10,876 nucleotides of DNA from Candidatus Levyibacteriota bacterium (lineage in GTDB: Bacteria; Patescibacteriota; Microgenomatia; Levybacterales; UBA12049), in assembly GCA_903872785.1 (NCBI GenBank), contig CAIQLZ010000037.1:1-10876 (forward strand), written 5' to 3'. Under the pieces are notes generated by a model that was not told where the DNA came from, made no database searches, and saw only the letters and a list, made by a program, of their open reading frames with translations. This document shows positions 1 to 7,862 of this stretch, one piece after another; position 1 is the first letter of the stretch, and every line of letters begins with the position of its first letter. The translations under genes were made by a program, and so were the position numbers.

Positions 1-321
1 ATTGCCTTCTTTTCGGATCAGGCAAAAAATCAGAAACTTTTCGTTGCAACAGAGGGAACCTTCGGACTTATGCCTGAAGCTATGGAAATTTATCTAATAA
101 AAAATAAAAATATTATTATAAAAGGATATTGGCCGGTAGACAGCTTTCCTAAAGAGGTTCTAGATTTTGCAAGTAAGATGCCTACGTACTTCGTCTTTTA
201 TCAGCCCCAGCATGTTGTTTTGCCAATAAGTTTTCCCCTTAATCTTGTATTTGAAGTTAAGCAGGGCAATACTAATTATTTCTACAGAGTTTATCGGGTT
301 GTGTCATCTAAACATCAATGA
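1..321 (+). CDS. GT39/ArnT-like membrane glycosyltransferase, C-terminal end (5' partial)
   Basis: The frame is open from the first base to a TGA at 319-321, giving about 106 residues. The ATG at 70 is internal, because coding continues upstream of it (ATEGTFGLMPEAMEIYL spans it). The pattern is a TEGTFGL turn, a helix ending in EIYL, then GYWPV, PTYFVFYQPQ and a final FYRVYRV strand. As I recall, this resembles the soluble C-terminal domain following the membrane helices of GT39 (dolichyl-phosphate-mannose mannosyltransferase/ArnT-like) proteins in Patescibacteria. Such enzymes transfer a sugar from a polyprenyl-phosphate donor on the outer face of the membrane. The catalytic N-terminal half lies outside the window, so activity cannot be judged. 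The stop codon overlaps the next start (ATGA), which suggests translational coupling. The family call rests on this tail alone. Confidence 0.65.
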   Translation: MAFFSDQAKNQKLFVATEGTFGLMPEAMEIYLIKNKNIIIKGYWPVDSFPKEVLDFASKMPTYFVFYQPQHVVLPISFPLNLVFEVKQGNTNYFYRVYRVVSSKHQ

Positions 322-2684
322 AAAGAGTTAAAAATCTTTGGCCTCTTGTTTTGATAGTAATTGTTGTTTTTTTCTTCTTTTTTCCTGTTTTTAAAGGAAA
401 AATTCCTTTTCCCGGAGATATTTTAATTAATACTAATCCGTACAAAACAGAACCGTATTTAGGTTATCAACCGGGTAGTTACCCAAACAAGGCGCAAGGC
501 CCGGATGTAATAAATGAGATCTATCCATGGCGTTATTTTTCAATAGAACAATTAAAACAAGGCAATATTCCTTTTTGGAATCCTCATAATTTCTCCGGAA
601 ATCCGCAGATGGCAAATTTCCAGACGGGAATTTTTTATCCGTTTAATTTTTTGTATTTTCTATTGCCGTTTAATTTATCTTGGACCTTGATTATTATGCT
701 TCAGCCAATCCTTGCGGGAATTTTCATGTATTTATTTCTTAAAAAAGGAATAGGGCTGAAAAGTTTTCCGTCTTTTATCGGTGGAATATCTTTCGCTTTT
801 TCATCTTACATGAGCGTTTGGATAGAATATGGAAACATAGGGCAGACTATTTTGTGGCTTCCTTTGATTTTGCTTCTTACTAAATATTTTTTTGAAAAAA
901 CAAAAGCATCTGTTTTTTTGGGATTAGTATTGGCTTTTTCATTTGCCATTTTGGCAGGCTACATACAAGGATTTTTTTATATTTACATTCTCTCTTTTTT
1001 CTATTATTTTTATTTAAATTTTGGCACGAAAGGAAGTTATTTAAACTATAAAAAACACTGCATATTTTTAATTTCTCTGATTTTGCCGTTTATAATTAGT
1101 TCCTTCCAAATTCTTCCGACTTTGCAATTATTTTCTCAATCAACAAGAGGAGCCTATACTCTAGATCAAATAACTAAAAATTTAGCTCCTATTTTTTCCT
1201 GGATGACAATATTTTTCCCTGATTTTTTTGGTAATCCTGCAACCAGAAACTATTGGATAGACGGGACGTATATAGAAAGGGTTATGTATCCGGGAACTGT
1301 CATTTTGTTTTTTGCCTTCTATGTTTTTTTTAATAAAATTAAATTTTTAGAAAAGAAATTTTTCTTAATTATTGCAGCTATCTCTTTATTAATTGCAACA
1401 AATCTTCCTTTAGTTAAGTATTTTTATTTAATTCCGATACCGGTTATTTCCACAACGATTCCCACAAGAGAATTTAGCATTTTTATTTTTAGCATGATTG
1501 TATTGGGGGCAATGGGTCTAGATCTATTTTTAGCCGAAAAAGAAATTAAAAAGAAAATAATTCTTATTTATGCGGGTTTTTTTATTATTGTAGGTATTTT
1601 TCTATTTGCTTTATTAAAAATATTACCTGATTTTTATCAGGATTTTAAAATAGCGCAACACAATATTATTTTGCCGAGTTTACTCGTATTCCTGATTATA
1701 GTTGCTGTTTTTGTAAAAAATAAAAGTAAAAATTTAACAGCTATTTTGATAACAATTTTGGTTGTTTTTGATCTGTTTTATTTCTTTAATAAAATTACTC
1801 CTTTTTCGCCTCAAGAGCTGGTATACCCTAAGACTCAGGTAATCTCTTATCTTCAGGGAAACGCAGAGATAAATAGATTTTGGGGATTAGGGTCTGCTTA
1901 CGTATCTTCAAATTTTCAAAGCGTAGACGGAACTTATTCTCCTGAGGGAAATGACCCTTTGCATATAAATTATTACGGTCAATTGCTGCATTCTTCCGGA
2001 AACGGAGAAATATCTAAGATTTTACCCAGACCCGATGCCAATATCTATCCTGCTTTCGGAAAAGATGATCTTAAGAATAATTATTACAGGCAAAGAATTT
2101 TAAATGTTTTAGGGGTGAAATATGTCTTGAATCAGACAGCCCTTGCTGGATTTGATACGGGCAATTTTCCTAAAAATATTTACAAATTGGTCTGGCAAAA
2201 ACTTCCCTGGCAAATTTATCAAAATGAACAGGCAGTTTCGAGATTTTTTATGACCAATAAATATACTGTTGCAAAAAATAAATCTCAGGCGCTTTCTCTT
2301 ATTTACAATCCCAAATTAAATTTAGCAGATACAATAATTCTGGAAAAAATACCCAATATTAAAATATATGAGATTGCAGAGAGCAAAATAAGGCTTATGT
2401 CTTATCATTCAAATAATGTTACTTTTGAAACAGATTCATCCGGAAATAGCCTTTTATTTTTATCGGATAATAATTATCCGGATTGGAAAGTTGCCATAGA
2501 CGGAAAAGCTTCGGAAATTTTAACAGCAGACTATTCTTTTAGAGCTGTTGCTGTTCCGATGGGAAAACACATTGTTAAATTCAGTTACGTCTCAGAGACA
2601 TTTAAGATAGGACTTTTGATTAGCTCCTTAGGGCTATTGACGCTTATTTTAATAATTTATGCTTTAAGAAAGAATGAAAAATAA
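318..2684 (+). CDS. YfhO-family polytopic membrane protein (GT-C-like)
   Basis: 788 residues. An N-terminal membrane helix (about 8-25) is followed by a large outer loop with FPGD (31-34), GPDVINEIYPWR (61-72), PFWNPHNFSGNPQMAN (85-100) and FYPFN (106-110). These are hallmark motifs of the YfhO family (PF09586). About a dozen hydrophobic helices follow, then a non-membrane region from about residue 495. It ends in a beta-rich domain with YPDWKVAIDGK (720-730) and a final helix (about 764-782). In Bacillus subtilis, YfhO is the GT-C protein that glycosylates lipoteichoic acid with a sugar carried on undecaprenyl phosphate made by CsbB. By analogy this protein probably transfers a lipid-carried sugar outside the cell; acceptor and sugar are unknown. 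The ATG overlaps the previous stop by 4 bp with no clear Shine-Dalgarno. The end overlaps the next gene by 11 bp. The family call is strong; the function is inferred. Confidence 0.85.
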   Translation: MKRVKNLWPLVLIVIVVFFFFFPVFKGKIPFPGDILINTNPYKTEPYLGYQPGSYPNKAQGPDVINEIYPWRYFSIEQLKQGNIPFWNPHNFSGNPQMANFQTGIFYPFNFLYFLLPFNLSWTLIIMLQPILAGIFMYLFLKKGIGLKSFPSFIGGISFAFSSYMSVWIEYGNIGQTILWLPLILLLTKYFFEKTKASVFLGLVLAFSFAILAGYIQGFFYIYILSFFYYFYLNFGTKGSYLNYKKHCIFLISLILPFIISSFQILPTLQLFSQSTRGAYTLDQITKNLAPIFSWMTIFFPDFFGNPATRNYWIDGTYIERVMYPGTVILFFAFYVFFNKIKFLEKKFFLIIAAISLLIATNLPLVKYFYLIPIPVISTTIPTREFSIFIFSMIVLGAMGLDLFLAEKEIKKKIILIYAGFFIIVGIFLFALLKILPDFYQDFKIAQHNIILPSLLVFLIIVAVFVKNKSKNLTAILITILVVFDLFYFFNKITPFSPQELVYPKTQVISYLQGNAEINRFWGLGSAYVSSNFQSVDGTYSPEGNDPLHINYYGQLLHSSGNGEISKILPRPDANIYPAFGKDDLKNNYYRQRILNVLGVKYVLNQTALAGFDTGNFPKNIYKLVWQKLPWQIYQNEQAVSRFFMTNKYTVAKNKSQALSLIYNPKLNLADTIILEKIPNIKIYEIAESKIRLMSYHSNNVTFETDSSGNSLLFLSDNNYPDWKVAIDGKASEILTADYSFRAVAVPMGKHIVKFSYVSETFKIGLLISSLGLLTLILIIYALRKNEK

Positions 2685-4233
2685 ATCTAAAATCATATTT
2701 TTGTTATTTTCCGTTTTGCTGTCAATTCCGGCGGTGTTAGGTCTTTTTCACAAAGGATTTCCTTTAACTGATGACGGGAATTGGATGGTTATCAGATTTT
2801 CGGCATTTTACGAGACATTAAGAAGCGGACAATTTCCGGTGAGATTTTTAATGAGATTGAATAACGGTTATGGATATCCGGTAGCAAATTTTCTTTACCC
2901 TTTATTTATGTATCTTGGATCTTTGATACATGTCTTAAGGTTTAGTTTTGTTGATACGATTAAAATAATTTTAGGAATAAGCCTTGTCTCCTCTTCTGTA
3001 TTCTGTTTTTTATGGTTAAGAAAAATTTTTGATAATTTAGCTTCTTTAGTCGGATCAGTTTTTTATACCCTTATTCCCTATCATTTATTTGATATTTATA
3101 AAAGAGGATCGGTTGGGGAAGTATTGTCTTTGGCTATTCTTCCTTTCATTTTTTGGCAGATGGAAAGAAAAAGTTTTGTTTGGGTCTGTTTAGGCATTTG
3201 TTTATTAATTCTTTCCCATAATACTTTGGCTGCCTTATTTTTACCTGTGATTTTTCTGTATATGATGTTGAATGTTTCCTTAGCTAAAGAAAAGAAAAAC
3301 CTTTTATATTTTTATCTGGGAGAAATATTGATTGGATTGGGATTGGCTTCATTTTTTTGGATTCCGGCCATTACAGATCTTAAATATACAGTCTTTTCCC
3401 GGGTGCAAATTTCAAATTGGAGTAGTTATTTTGCTGATTATAATTTAATCGGCTTATCGACATTTTTTATTCTTCTGTTGGTTATAATTCTTATTATTGC
3501 AGGTAAGATTGAATACAAGAAATATAGATTAACGTTACTTTTTTTTGTCGTTGGAATAATATCAATTTTTCTTGCAATTCCTGCAAGCGCATTTTTATGG
3601 AACTTTTTACCGGTATCCTTTATCCAATTTCCGTTTCGTTTATTGTCAATAACCATACCTTGTATCGCTTTCCTGGCTTCATGTATTGTTTCAGTTTTGT
3701 CAGGAAAAAAACGGCTAGTTATTGCCGGCATTATTTTAATCCTAATTATAATTTCTGCCGGAAAATATTTGTTTCCGGGCAAGTATCAATATTTTCCGGA
3801 TTCATTTTATTCTACGAATCAGGATACTACCACAGTGAAAAATGAATATATGCCTATGTGGGTTAAGACTATGCCATTGTTAATGGCAAAATCAAAAGTT
3901 GAAAACTTAAATGGCAAGGAGATTATTAATATAACCGAATTGACTCCGAATGAAACAGTTTTCGAAGTGTTACTGCAATCCCCGAGATCAATTCAGATTA
4001 ATACTGTTTACTTTCCTGGATGGACAGCCTACGTAAATAACATTCAGACAGGTATTATTTTCAATAATCCTTCGGGTTTGATAAGATTAAATCTTGAAAA
4101 AGGCCGGAATATAGTTTCGGTTGTATTTAAAGAAACAGGACTTAGATTTGTTAGTAATTTAATTTCCGCAGTAAGTTTGATAATTCTTTTTGCAATACGT
4201 TTCTTGATTAGAAGGAAGAAATTTACTTTATGA
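2674..4233 (+). CDS. PTPS-related (PF10131-type) GT-C-like membrane protein, first tandem copy
   Basis: 519 residues. After a first helix (about 7-24) comes an outer loop with TDDGNW (32-37), GQFPVRF (52-58) and NGYGYPVANFLYP (64-76), then YKRGSVGEV (142-150), LSHNTLA (180-186), FFWIPAI (227-233) and FPFRLLS (319-325). This order matches the family called '6-pyruvoyl-tetrahydropterin synthase-related'. The name is misleading: these are GT-C-like membrane proteins, not pterin enzymes. The usual His before the Asp pair is Thr32 here. A C-terminal outer beta-domain (about 404-487) holds VYFPGW (445-450) and KETGLRF, followed by a last helix (about 494-512); it resembles the YfhO C-terminus. The loop after FWIPAI is short compared with the next gene. 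The start overlaps the preceding gene by 11 bp, preceded only by a weak AAGAAAG. Likely a lipid-carrier-dependent glycosyltransferase; substrate unknown. Confidence 0.75.
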   Translation: MKNKSKIIFLLFSVLLSIPAVLGLFHKGFPLTDDGNWMVIRFSAFYETLRSGQFPVRFLMRLNNGYGYPVANFLYPLFMYLGSLIHVLRFSFVDTIKIILGISLVSSSVFCFLWLRKIFDNLASLVGSVFYTLIPYHLFDIYKRGSVGEVLSLAILPFIFWQMERKSFVWVCLGICLLILSHNTLAALFLPVIFLYMMLNVSLAKEKKNLLYFYLGEILIGLGLASFFWIPAITDLKYTVFSRVQISNWSSYFADYNLIGLSTFFILLLVIILIIAGKIEYKKYRLTLLFFVVGIISIFLAIPASAFLWNFLPVSFIQFPFRLLSITIPCIAFLASCIVSVLSGKKRLVIAGIILILIIISAGKYLFPGKYQYFPDSFYSTNQDTTTVKNEYMPMWVKTMPLLMAKSKVENLNGKEIINITELTPNETVFEVLLQSPRSIQINTVYFPGWTAYVNNIQTGIIFNNPSGLIRLNLEKGRNIVSVVFKETGLRFVSNLISAVSLIILFAIRFLIRRKKFTL

Positions 4234-5666
4234 CTTATTTTAAAAAGTTATTTCCGCTTATTATTATTCTTACCCTATCTTTTTTTGCAGTTAAACCGTT
4301 ATTGCTGCCTGGGTTTTTTCCAATGCATGATGATACTCAAGTAGCCAGAGTTTTTGAGATGGGAAAGGTGCTTCAAAATGGCATTTTTCCTGTACGCTTT
4401 GTTCCTGATTTGGGATATGGATACGGATATCCGATTTTTAATTTCTATGCTCCGCTGGCCTATTATATAGGCGCATCTTTTATATTTTTGGGTTTTGATG
4501 CCCTTCTTGCTACAAAGATAATGATGGCTTTGGGCATTATTTTGGCAGGTCTGTTCATGTATTTTTTAGCAAGAGAATTTTTCGGAGAATTTGGCGGTAT
4601 AGTTTCGGGATTATTTTATCTTTATGCTCCTTATCATGCTCTTGATATTTATGTCCGCGGAGATGTTGCGGAGTTTTGGGCATATGCTTTTATTCCCTTA
4701 GCATTTCTTGGTTTTTATAGAAAAAATATATTATTGGGATCAATAGGTTTTGCAGGACTAATTCTTTCGCATAATTTAACTGCAATGATGGTTGTTCCTT
4801 TTTTGCTAATTATTTCGTTATTAAATTACTACGTTGCTCGCAAGAATAAAAAATCTTTTGTTGCATATCGTTTGTTGTTTATTATTCTTCTGGGTTTAGC
4901 GATATCTGCGTTTTACTGGATTCCGGCATTGGTTGAAATGAAATATACGAATGTACTTTCGCAAATTGGGGGAGGAGCTAATTTCCATGATCATTTTGTT
5001 TGTTTTTCTCAGCTTTGGAGTAGCCCTTGGGGGTTTGGCGGATCAGCAAAAGGATGTATTGACGGAATGTCTTTTATGATTGGCAAACTTAATATTTTAG
5101 TTGCAATAACAGCATTTGTTTTTATGTGCTTTTTTTTAAAAGTAAAAAAAAGCAAAAATGGAACAGTTATTGTTTTTTCTTTCTTGGGATTTTTAATCTC
5201 AGCTTTTCTTACGCTTGAGATATCAAGACCTATCTGGGAGACAATTCCTGCAATGGCCTTTTTTCAATATCCATGGAGGTTTTTGATGCTTGCATCTTTC
5301 TTCTCTTCTATGCTTGCAGGATCTTTAATTTTTTTATCAAAACAATTTAAGATTAAATCTTATTTGGCAGCGTTATTGATGATATTTCTTCTTTTGTTTT
5401 TTAATCTGAAATTTTTTGTCCCACAGGTAATTGTTTCAAGAACAGTAAATGATTATACAAATGAAACAACTCTTAAATGGACTGTCTCAAAAATTTCAGA
5501 TGAATATCTTCCTTCCGATTTCAGAAAACCAAAGAGTTTGAATGACGTATACAAAGGGCAATCAACCATTCGAGTTCAGGAAACTCCGGTCGAAAAAGTT
5601 TCAAATCTGATTTCCATTATTGGTCTTTTAGCTTTATTTCTTGGTATAATCTTATTTAAGGGTTAA
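4230..5666 (+). CDS. PTPS-related (PF10131-type) GT-C-like membrane protein, second tandem copy, lacking the beta-domain
   Basis: 478 residues, paralogous to the gene just upstream. Shared landmarks are MHDDTQVAR (32-40), FPVRFVPDLGYGYGYPIFNF (53-72), YVRGDVAEF (141-149), LSHNLTA (179-185), FYWIPAL (228-234) and FQYPWRF (345-351). It keeps the family His-Asp pair (33-34), a candidate catalytic site in the first outer loop. It also keeps an outer loop with QLWSSPWGFGGS (261-272) and DGMSF. After DEYLP (424-428) only about 22 residues separate it from ETPVEKVSNLIS (451-462) and the last helix. The beta-domain with a FPGW motif seen in the upstream copy is therefore missing in frame. The ATG overlaps the preceding stop (ATGA). 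An AAGGA lies 13 bases upstream, too far to be convincing. Predicted outer-face glycosyltransferase using a polyprenyl-phosphate sugar; inference only. Confidence 0.78.
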   Translation: MTYFKKLFPLIIILTLSFFAVKPLLLPGFFPMHDDTQVARVFEMGKVLQNGIFPVRFVPDLGYGYGYPIFNFYAPLAYYIGASFIFLGFDALLATKIMMALGIILAGLFMYFLAREFFGEFGGIVSGLFYLYAPYHALDIYVRGDVAEFWAYAFIPLAFLGFYRKNILLGSIGFAGLILSHNLTAMMVVPFLLIISLLNYYVARKNKKSFVAYRLLFIILLGLAISAFYWIPALVEMKYTNVLSQIGGGANFHDHFVCFSQLWSSPWGFGGSAKGCIDGMSFMIGKLNILVAITAFVFMCFFLKVKKSKNGTVIVFSFLGFLISAFLTLEISRPIWETIPAMAFFQYPWRFLMLASFFSSMLAGSLIFLSKQFKIKSYLAALLMIFLLLFFNLKFFVPQVIVSRTVNDYTNETTLKWTVSKISDEYLPSDFRKPKSLNDVYKGQSTIRVQETPVEKVSNLISIIGLLALFLGIILFKG

Positions 5667-5673
5667 ACAAAAT

Positions 5674-6399
5674 ATGAATAAAAAAACAGTCGAGATAACA
5701 GTGCCTGTTTATAACGAGGAAAAAGAGCTCAAAAAAAGTATTGCAATTCTTAATGGATTTTGCCGGAAGAATCTAAAAGCTTATGATTGGCATATTACTA
5801 TTGCGGATAATGCTTCGATTGACAATACGCCTCTAATAGCCTTGGCAATCGAAAAAAGTAATTCCAGAATATCTCTTTTTAGATTAGAACAAAAAGGCAG
5901 AGGAAGAGCGGTTAAAAGAGTCTGGGTCGAATCAGGGCGGGATCTTTGTGTTTATATGGATTTGGATCTTTCTACGGACCTTATTCATTTACCAAAGCTT
6001 CTTTGGGCTTTGCAAAATAATTATGATGTCGCAATTGGTTCAAGATTGGCAAAGGGGGCAAAAGTAGAGGGAAGAACTTTTTTACGCGAATTAACTTCGA
6101 GAGCTCTAAATTTCTTTTTTATTAAATTCTTTTTTCATACTCATTTTACGGATGCTCAATGTGGATTTAAAGGCGTAACCCGAAAAGTTGTTGAAAATCT
6201 TATCCCTAAAGTTAAAGATAATGAGTGGTTTTTTGACGGAGAACTTTTGATCATTGCTGAAAAAAGCGGATATAAAATTTATGAAGAACCCGTCCATTGG
6301 GTAGATAATCCCGGATCGACAGTTAGATTAATATCTACAATCTGGGGAGACTTAATGTCTATGAATAGGCTTCTTAGAACAAAACCCTGGAAAAAATAA
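5674..6399 (+). CDS. GT2 glycosyltransferase, ALG5/DPM1-like (polyprenyl-phosphate sugar synthase)
   Basis: 241 residues, a complete soluble GT-A enzyme. N-terminal VPVYNEE (10-16) and ADNASIDNT (44-52) form the nucleotide-sugar site. KGRGRAVKR (74-82) and MDLDLST (95-101) follow, with D96/D98 as the metal-binding DxD. GSRLAKGAK, DAQCGFKG (160-167), EWFFDGELL (184-192) and EEPVHW (204-209) match the dolichyl-phosphate glucosyl/mannosyltransferase group. Such enzymes move a sugar from UDP- or GDP-sugar to a polyprenyl phosphate at the cytoplasmic face. The product would feed the GT-C proteins encoded around it. Unlike many bacterial relatives it has no C-terminal membrane helices; it ends shortly after WGDLMSMNRLL. 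It begins 7 bp after the preceding stop, with an AAGGG 11 bases before the ATG. The sugar (glucose, mannose or other) cannot be read from the sequence. Confidence 0.85.
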   Translation: MNKKTVEITVPVYNEEKELKKSIAILNGFCRKNLKAYDWHITIADNASIDNTPLIALAIEKSNSRISLFRLEQKGRGRAVKRVWVESGRDLCVYMDLDLSTDLIHLPKLLWALQNNYDVAIGSRLAKGAKVEGRTFLRELTSRALNFFFIKFFFHTHFTDAQCGFKGVTRKVVENLIPKVKDNEWFFDGELLIIAEKSGYKIYEEPVHWVDNPGSTVRLISTIWGDLMSMNRLLRTKPWKK

Positions 6400-6407
6400 A
6401 ATAAATT

Positions 6408-7862
6408 ATGGAAGAAATTGATATTGCCTTAATAACTAAGAGATCAATTCGGGGAATTTTTGCTTTAGCTTCAAGAACTTTTTTTCTGCAGGTGATAAGT
6501 TTCGCCGGAAATTTTCTTTTAACTATATTCTTATCTCCTGCTTCTTTTGGAGTATTTTTTGTTGTTTCTGCTGCAATTGCTTTTTTATCCTACTTTTCGG
6601 ATATAGGATTGGCTGCCGCTCTTATTCAAAAAAAAGAAGCAATTACGGAAAAAGATTTAAGGACTACTTTTACCATACAGCAAATATTGGTAGTGACGAT
6701 TGTAGTTATTGCAGTCTTTTCGGCTAAATATGTCGGTTCTTTTTATCACTTAAATAGTAATGGGGTAATATTATTTCAGGCTTTAGCAATTGCTTTTTTC
6801 TTTTCTTCTTTAAAGACAATTCCCTCCATCCTTCTTGAGAGAGACCTTCGGTTTGAAAAACTTGTTTTGCCTCAGATAGTCGAAACGTTTTTTTTCAATA
6901 TTACGGCCGTAGTTTTGGCAATTAAGGGATTTGGAATTTCCAGTTTTACTTATGCTGTGTTAGCAAGGGGGCTGTCTGGTCTTATCGTCATTTATTTAAT
7001 CAGTCCATGGAAAATTAGATTTGGATTTTATAAGGAATGTGCTTCAAGACTCTTGTCGTTTGGTATCCCATTTCAACTGAATAGTTTTTTAGCCTTAGTA
7101 AAGGATGATTTATTTCTTGCCTATCTTGGAAAAGCTTTGCCTATTGTCCAGGTGGGTTACATAGGATTTGCTCAAAAATGGGCATTTGCCCCGTTAAGGC
7201 TCATAATGGATAATGTAATCAGAATTACATTTCCTTCTTTTTCCAGACTTCAGGATAACAAAGAAGTATTAAGAAAAGCAATCGAAAAATCAATTTACGC
7301 CGCCTGTTTTTTGATATTTCCTTCCATAGTAGGGCTAGTTATGCTTTCTCCGTATTTTATTAATTTGATTCCGAAATATAGCAAATGGGAGCCTGCTCTT
7401 TTATGCTTAGCTTTTTTCTCAATCAATACTGCACTGTCTTCAATTTCAACCCCTTTGACAAATGCCTTAAATGCGATAGGAAAAATAAAAACTACGTTAT
7501 ACTTAATGATATTTTGGACAATCGCAACCTGGGTTTTGACACCTTTGGCAATATTTATATTCGGTTTTAACGGAGTGGCAATTGCCTCTGCGGTAATTTC
7601 TCTTTCGGTTGTTGCTGTTGTGTATCTGGTAAAAAGACATATTAAATTCGATCTCTTAAGAACAATATCTTTTCCTATATTAGGGTCAATTATTATGGGT
7701 TTGGTAATTTATTTCCTAAGTCCTATTTTGATCAAAAGCATAATTTCTTTGATTTTTATGATTTTAATAGGCGCTGTGATATACTTTTTTACGATATTGT
7801 TTTTTGCTAAAAAGCAGTTTATTGACGATTTGAAGCTTATTAAAGAAAATATCAAAAAATAA
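6408..7862 (+). CDS. MOP-superfamily polysaccharide flippase (Wzx/TuaB-like)
   Basis: 484 residues with about 12-14 hydrophobic helices throughout, the usual size of Wzx-type flippases (PF01943/PF13440 group). The N-terminus has a short cytoplasmic stretch, KRSIRGIFALASRTF (11-25), leading into the first helix. DIGLAAALIQKKE (65-77), followed by DLRTTFTIQQ, is the recognisable cytoplasmic motif of the WzxC/TuaB-like branch. A second SFGIPFQLNS segment near the middle starts the C-terminal half, as expected for a two-lobed transporter. It would move a polyprenyl-linked glycan from the inner to the outer face of the membrane. It follows the ALG5-like gene by 8 bp without a visible Shine-Dalgarno, and its TAA directly abuts the next ATG. 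No Wzy polymerase is evident nearby, so the flipped substrate could be a finished glycan or a repeat unit. Confidence 0.88.
   Translation: MEEIDIALITKRSIRGIFALASRTFFLQVISFAGNFLLTIFLSPASFGVFFVVSAAIAFLSYFSDIGLAAALIQKKEAITEKDLRTTFTIQQILVVTIVVIAVFSAKYVGSFYHLNSNGVILFQALAIAFFFSSLKTIPSILLERDLRFEKLVLPQIVETFFFNITAVVLAIKGFGISSFTYAVLARGLSGLIVIYLISPWKIRFGFYKECASRLLSFGIPFQLNSFLALVKDDLFLAYLGKALPIVQVGYIGFAQKWAFAPLRLIMDNVIRITFPSFSRLQDNKEVLRKAIEKSIYAACFLIFPSIVGLVMLSPYFINLIPKYSKWEPALLCLAFFSINTALSSISTPLTNALNAIGKIKTTLYLMIFWTIATWVLTPLAIFIFGFNGVAIASAVISLSVVAVVYLVKRHIKFDLLRTISFPILGSIIMGLVIYFLSPILIKSIISLIFMILIGAVIYFFTILFFAKKQFIDDLKLIKENIKK

Noticed and set aside
433..615. Minus-strand open frame inside the YfhO-like gene, and other minus-strand frames at 3438-3782, 6106-6297, 7709-8014, 8097-8300, 9183-9473 and 9918-10112
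   Set aside because: Each lies opposite a clearly conserved + strand gene, has low-complexity or unconvincing protein sequence, and shows no ribosome binding site or recognisable motif.
1626..1641. Short inverted repeat CCTGA / TCAGG followed by ATTTT
   Set aside because: Only five base pairs, in mid-gene, without a proper T-tract; not a credible terminator.
2464..2480. Perfect 7-bp inverted repeat with a 3-base loop (CGGATAA / TTATCCG)
   Set aside because: It lies inside the YfhO-like gene over the conserved NNYPDW codons, has no following T-run, and is not at a gene end. A coincidence of codon choice is likelier than a terminator or operator.
2674..5666. Annotation of the tandem pair as 6-pyruvoyl-tetrahydropterin synthases
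   Set aside because: The family name is historical. Both proteins are multi-pass membrane proteins about four times the enzyme's size and show no zinc-binding His pattern of the pterin enzyme.
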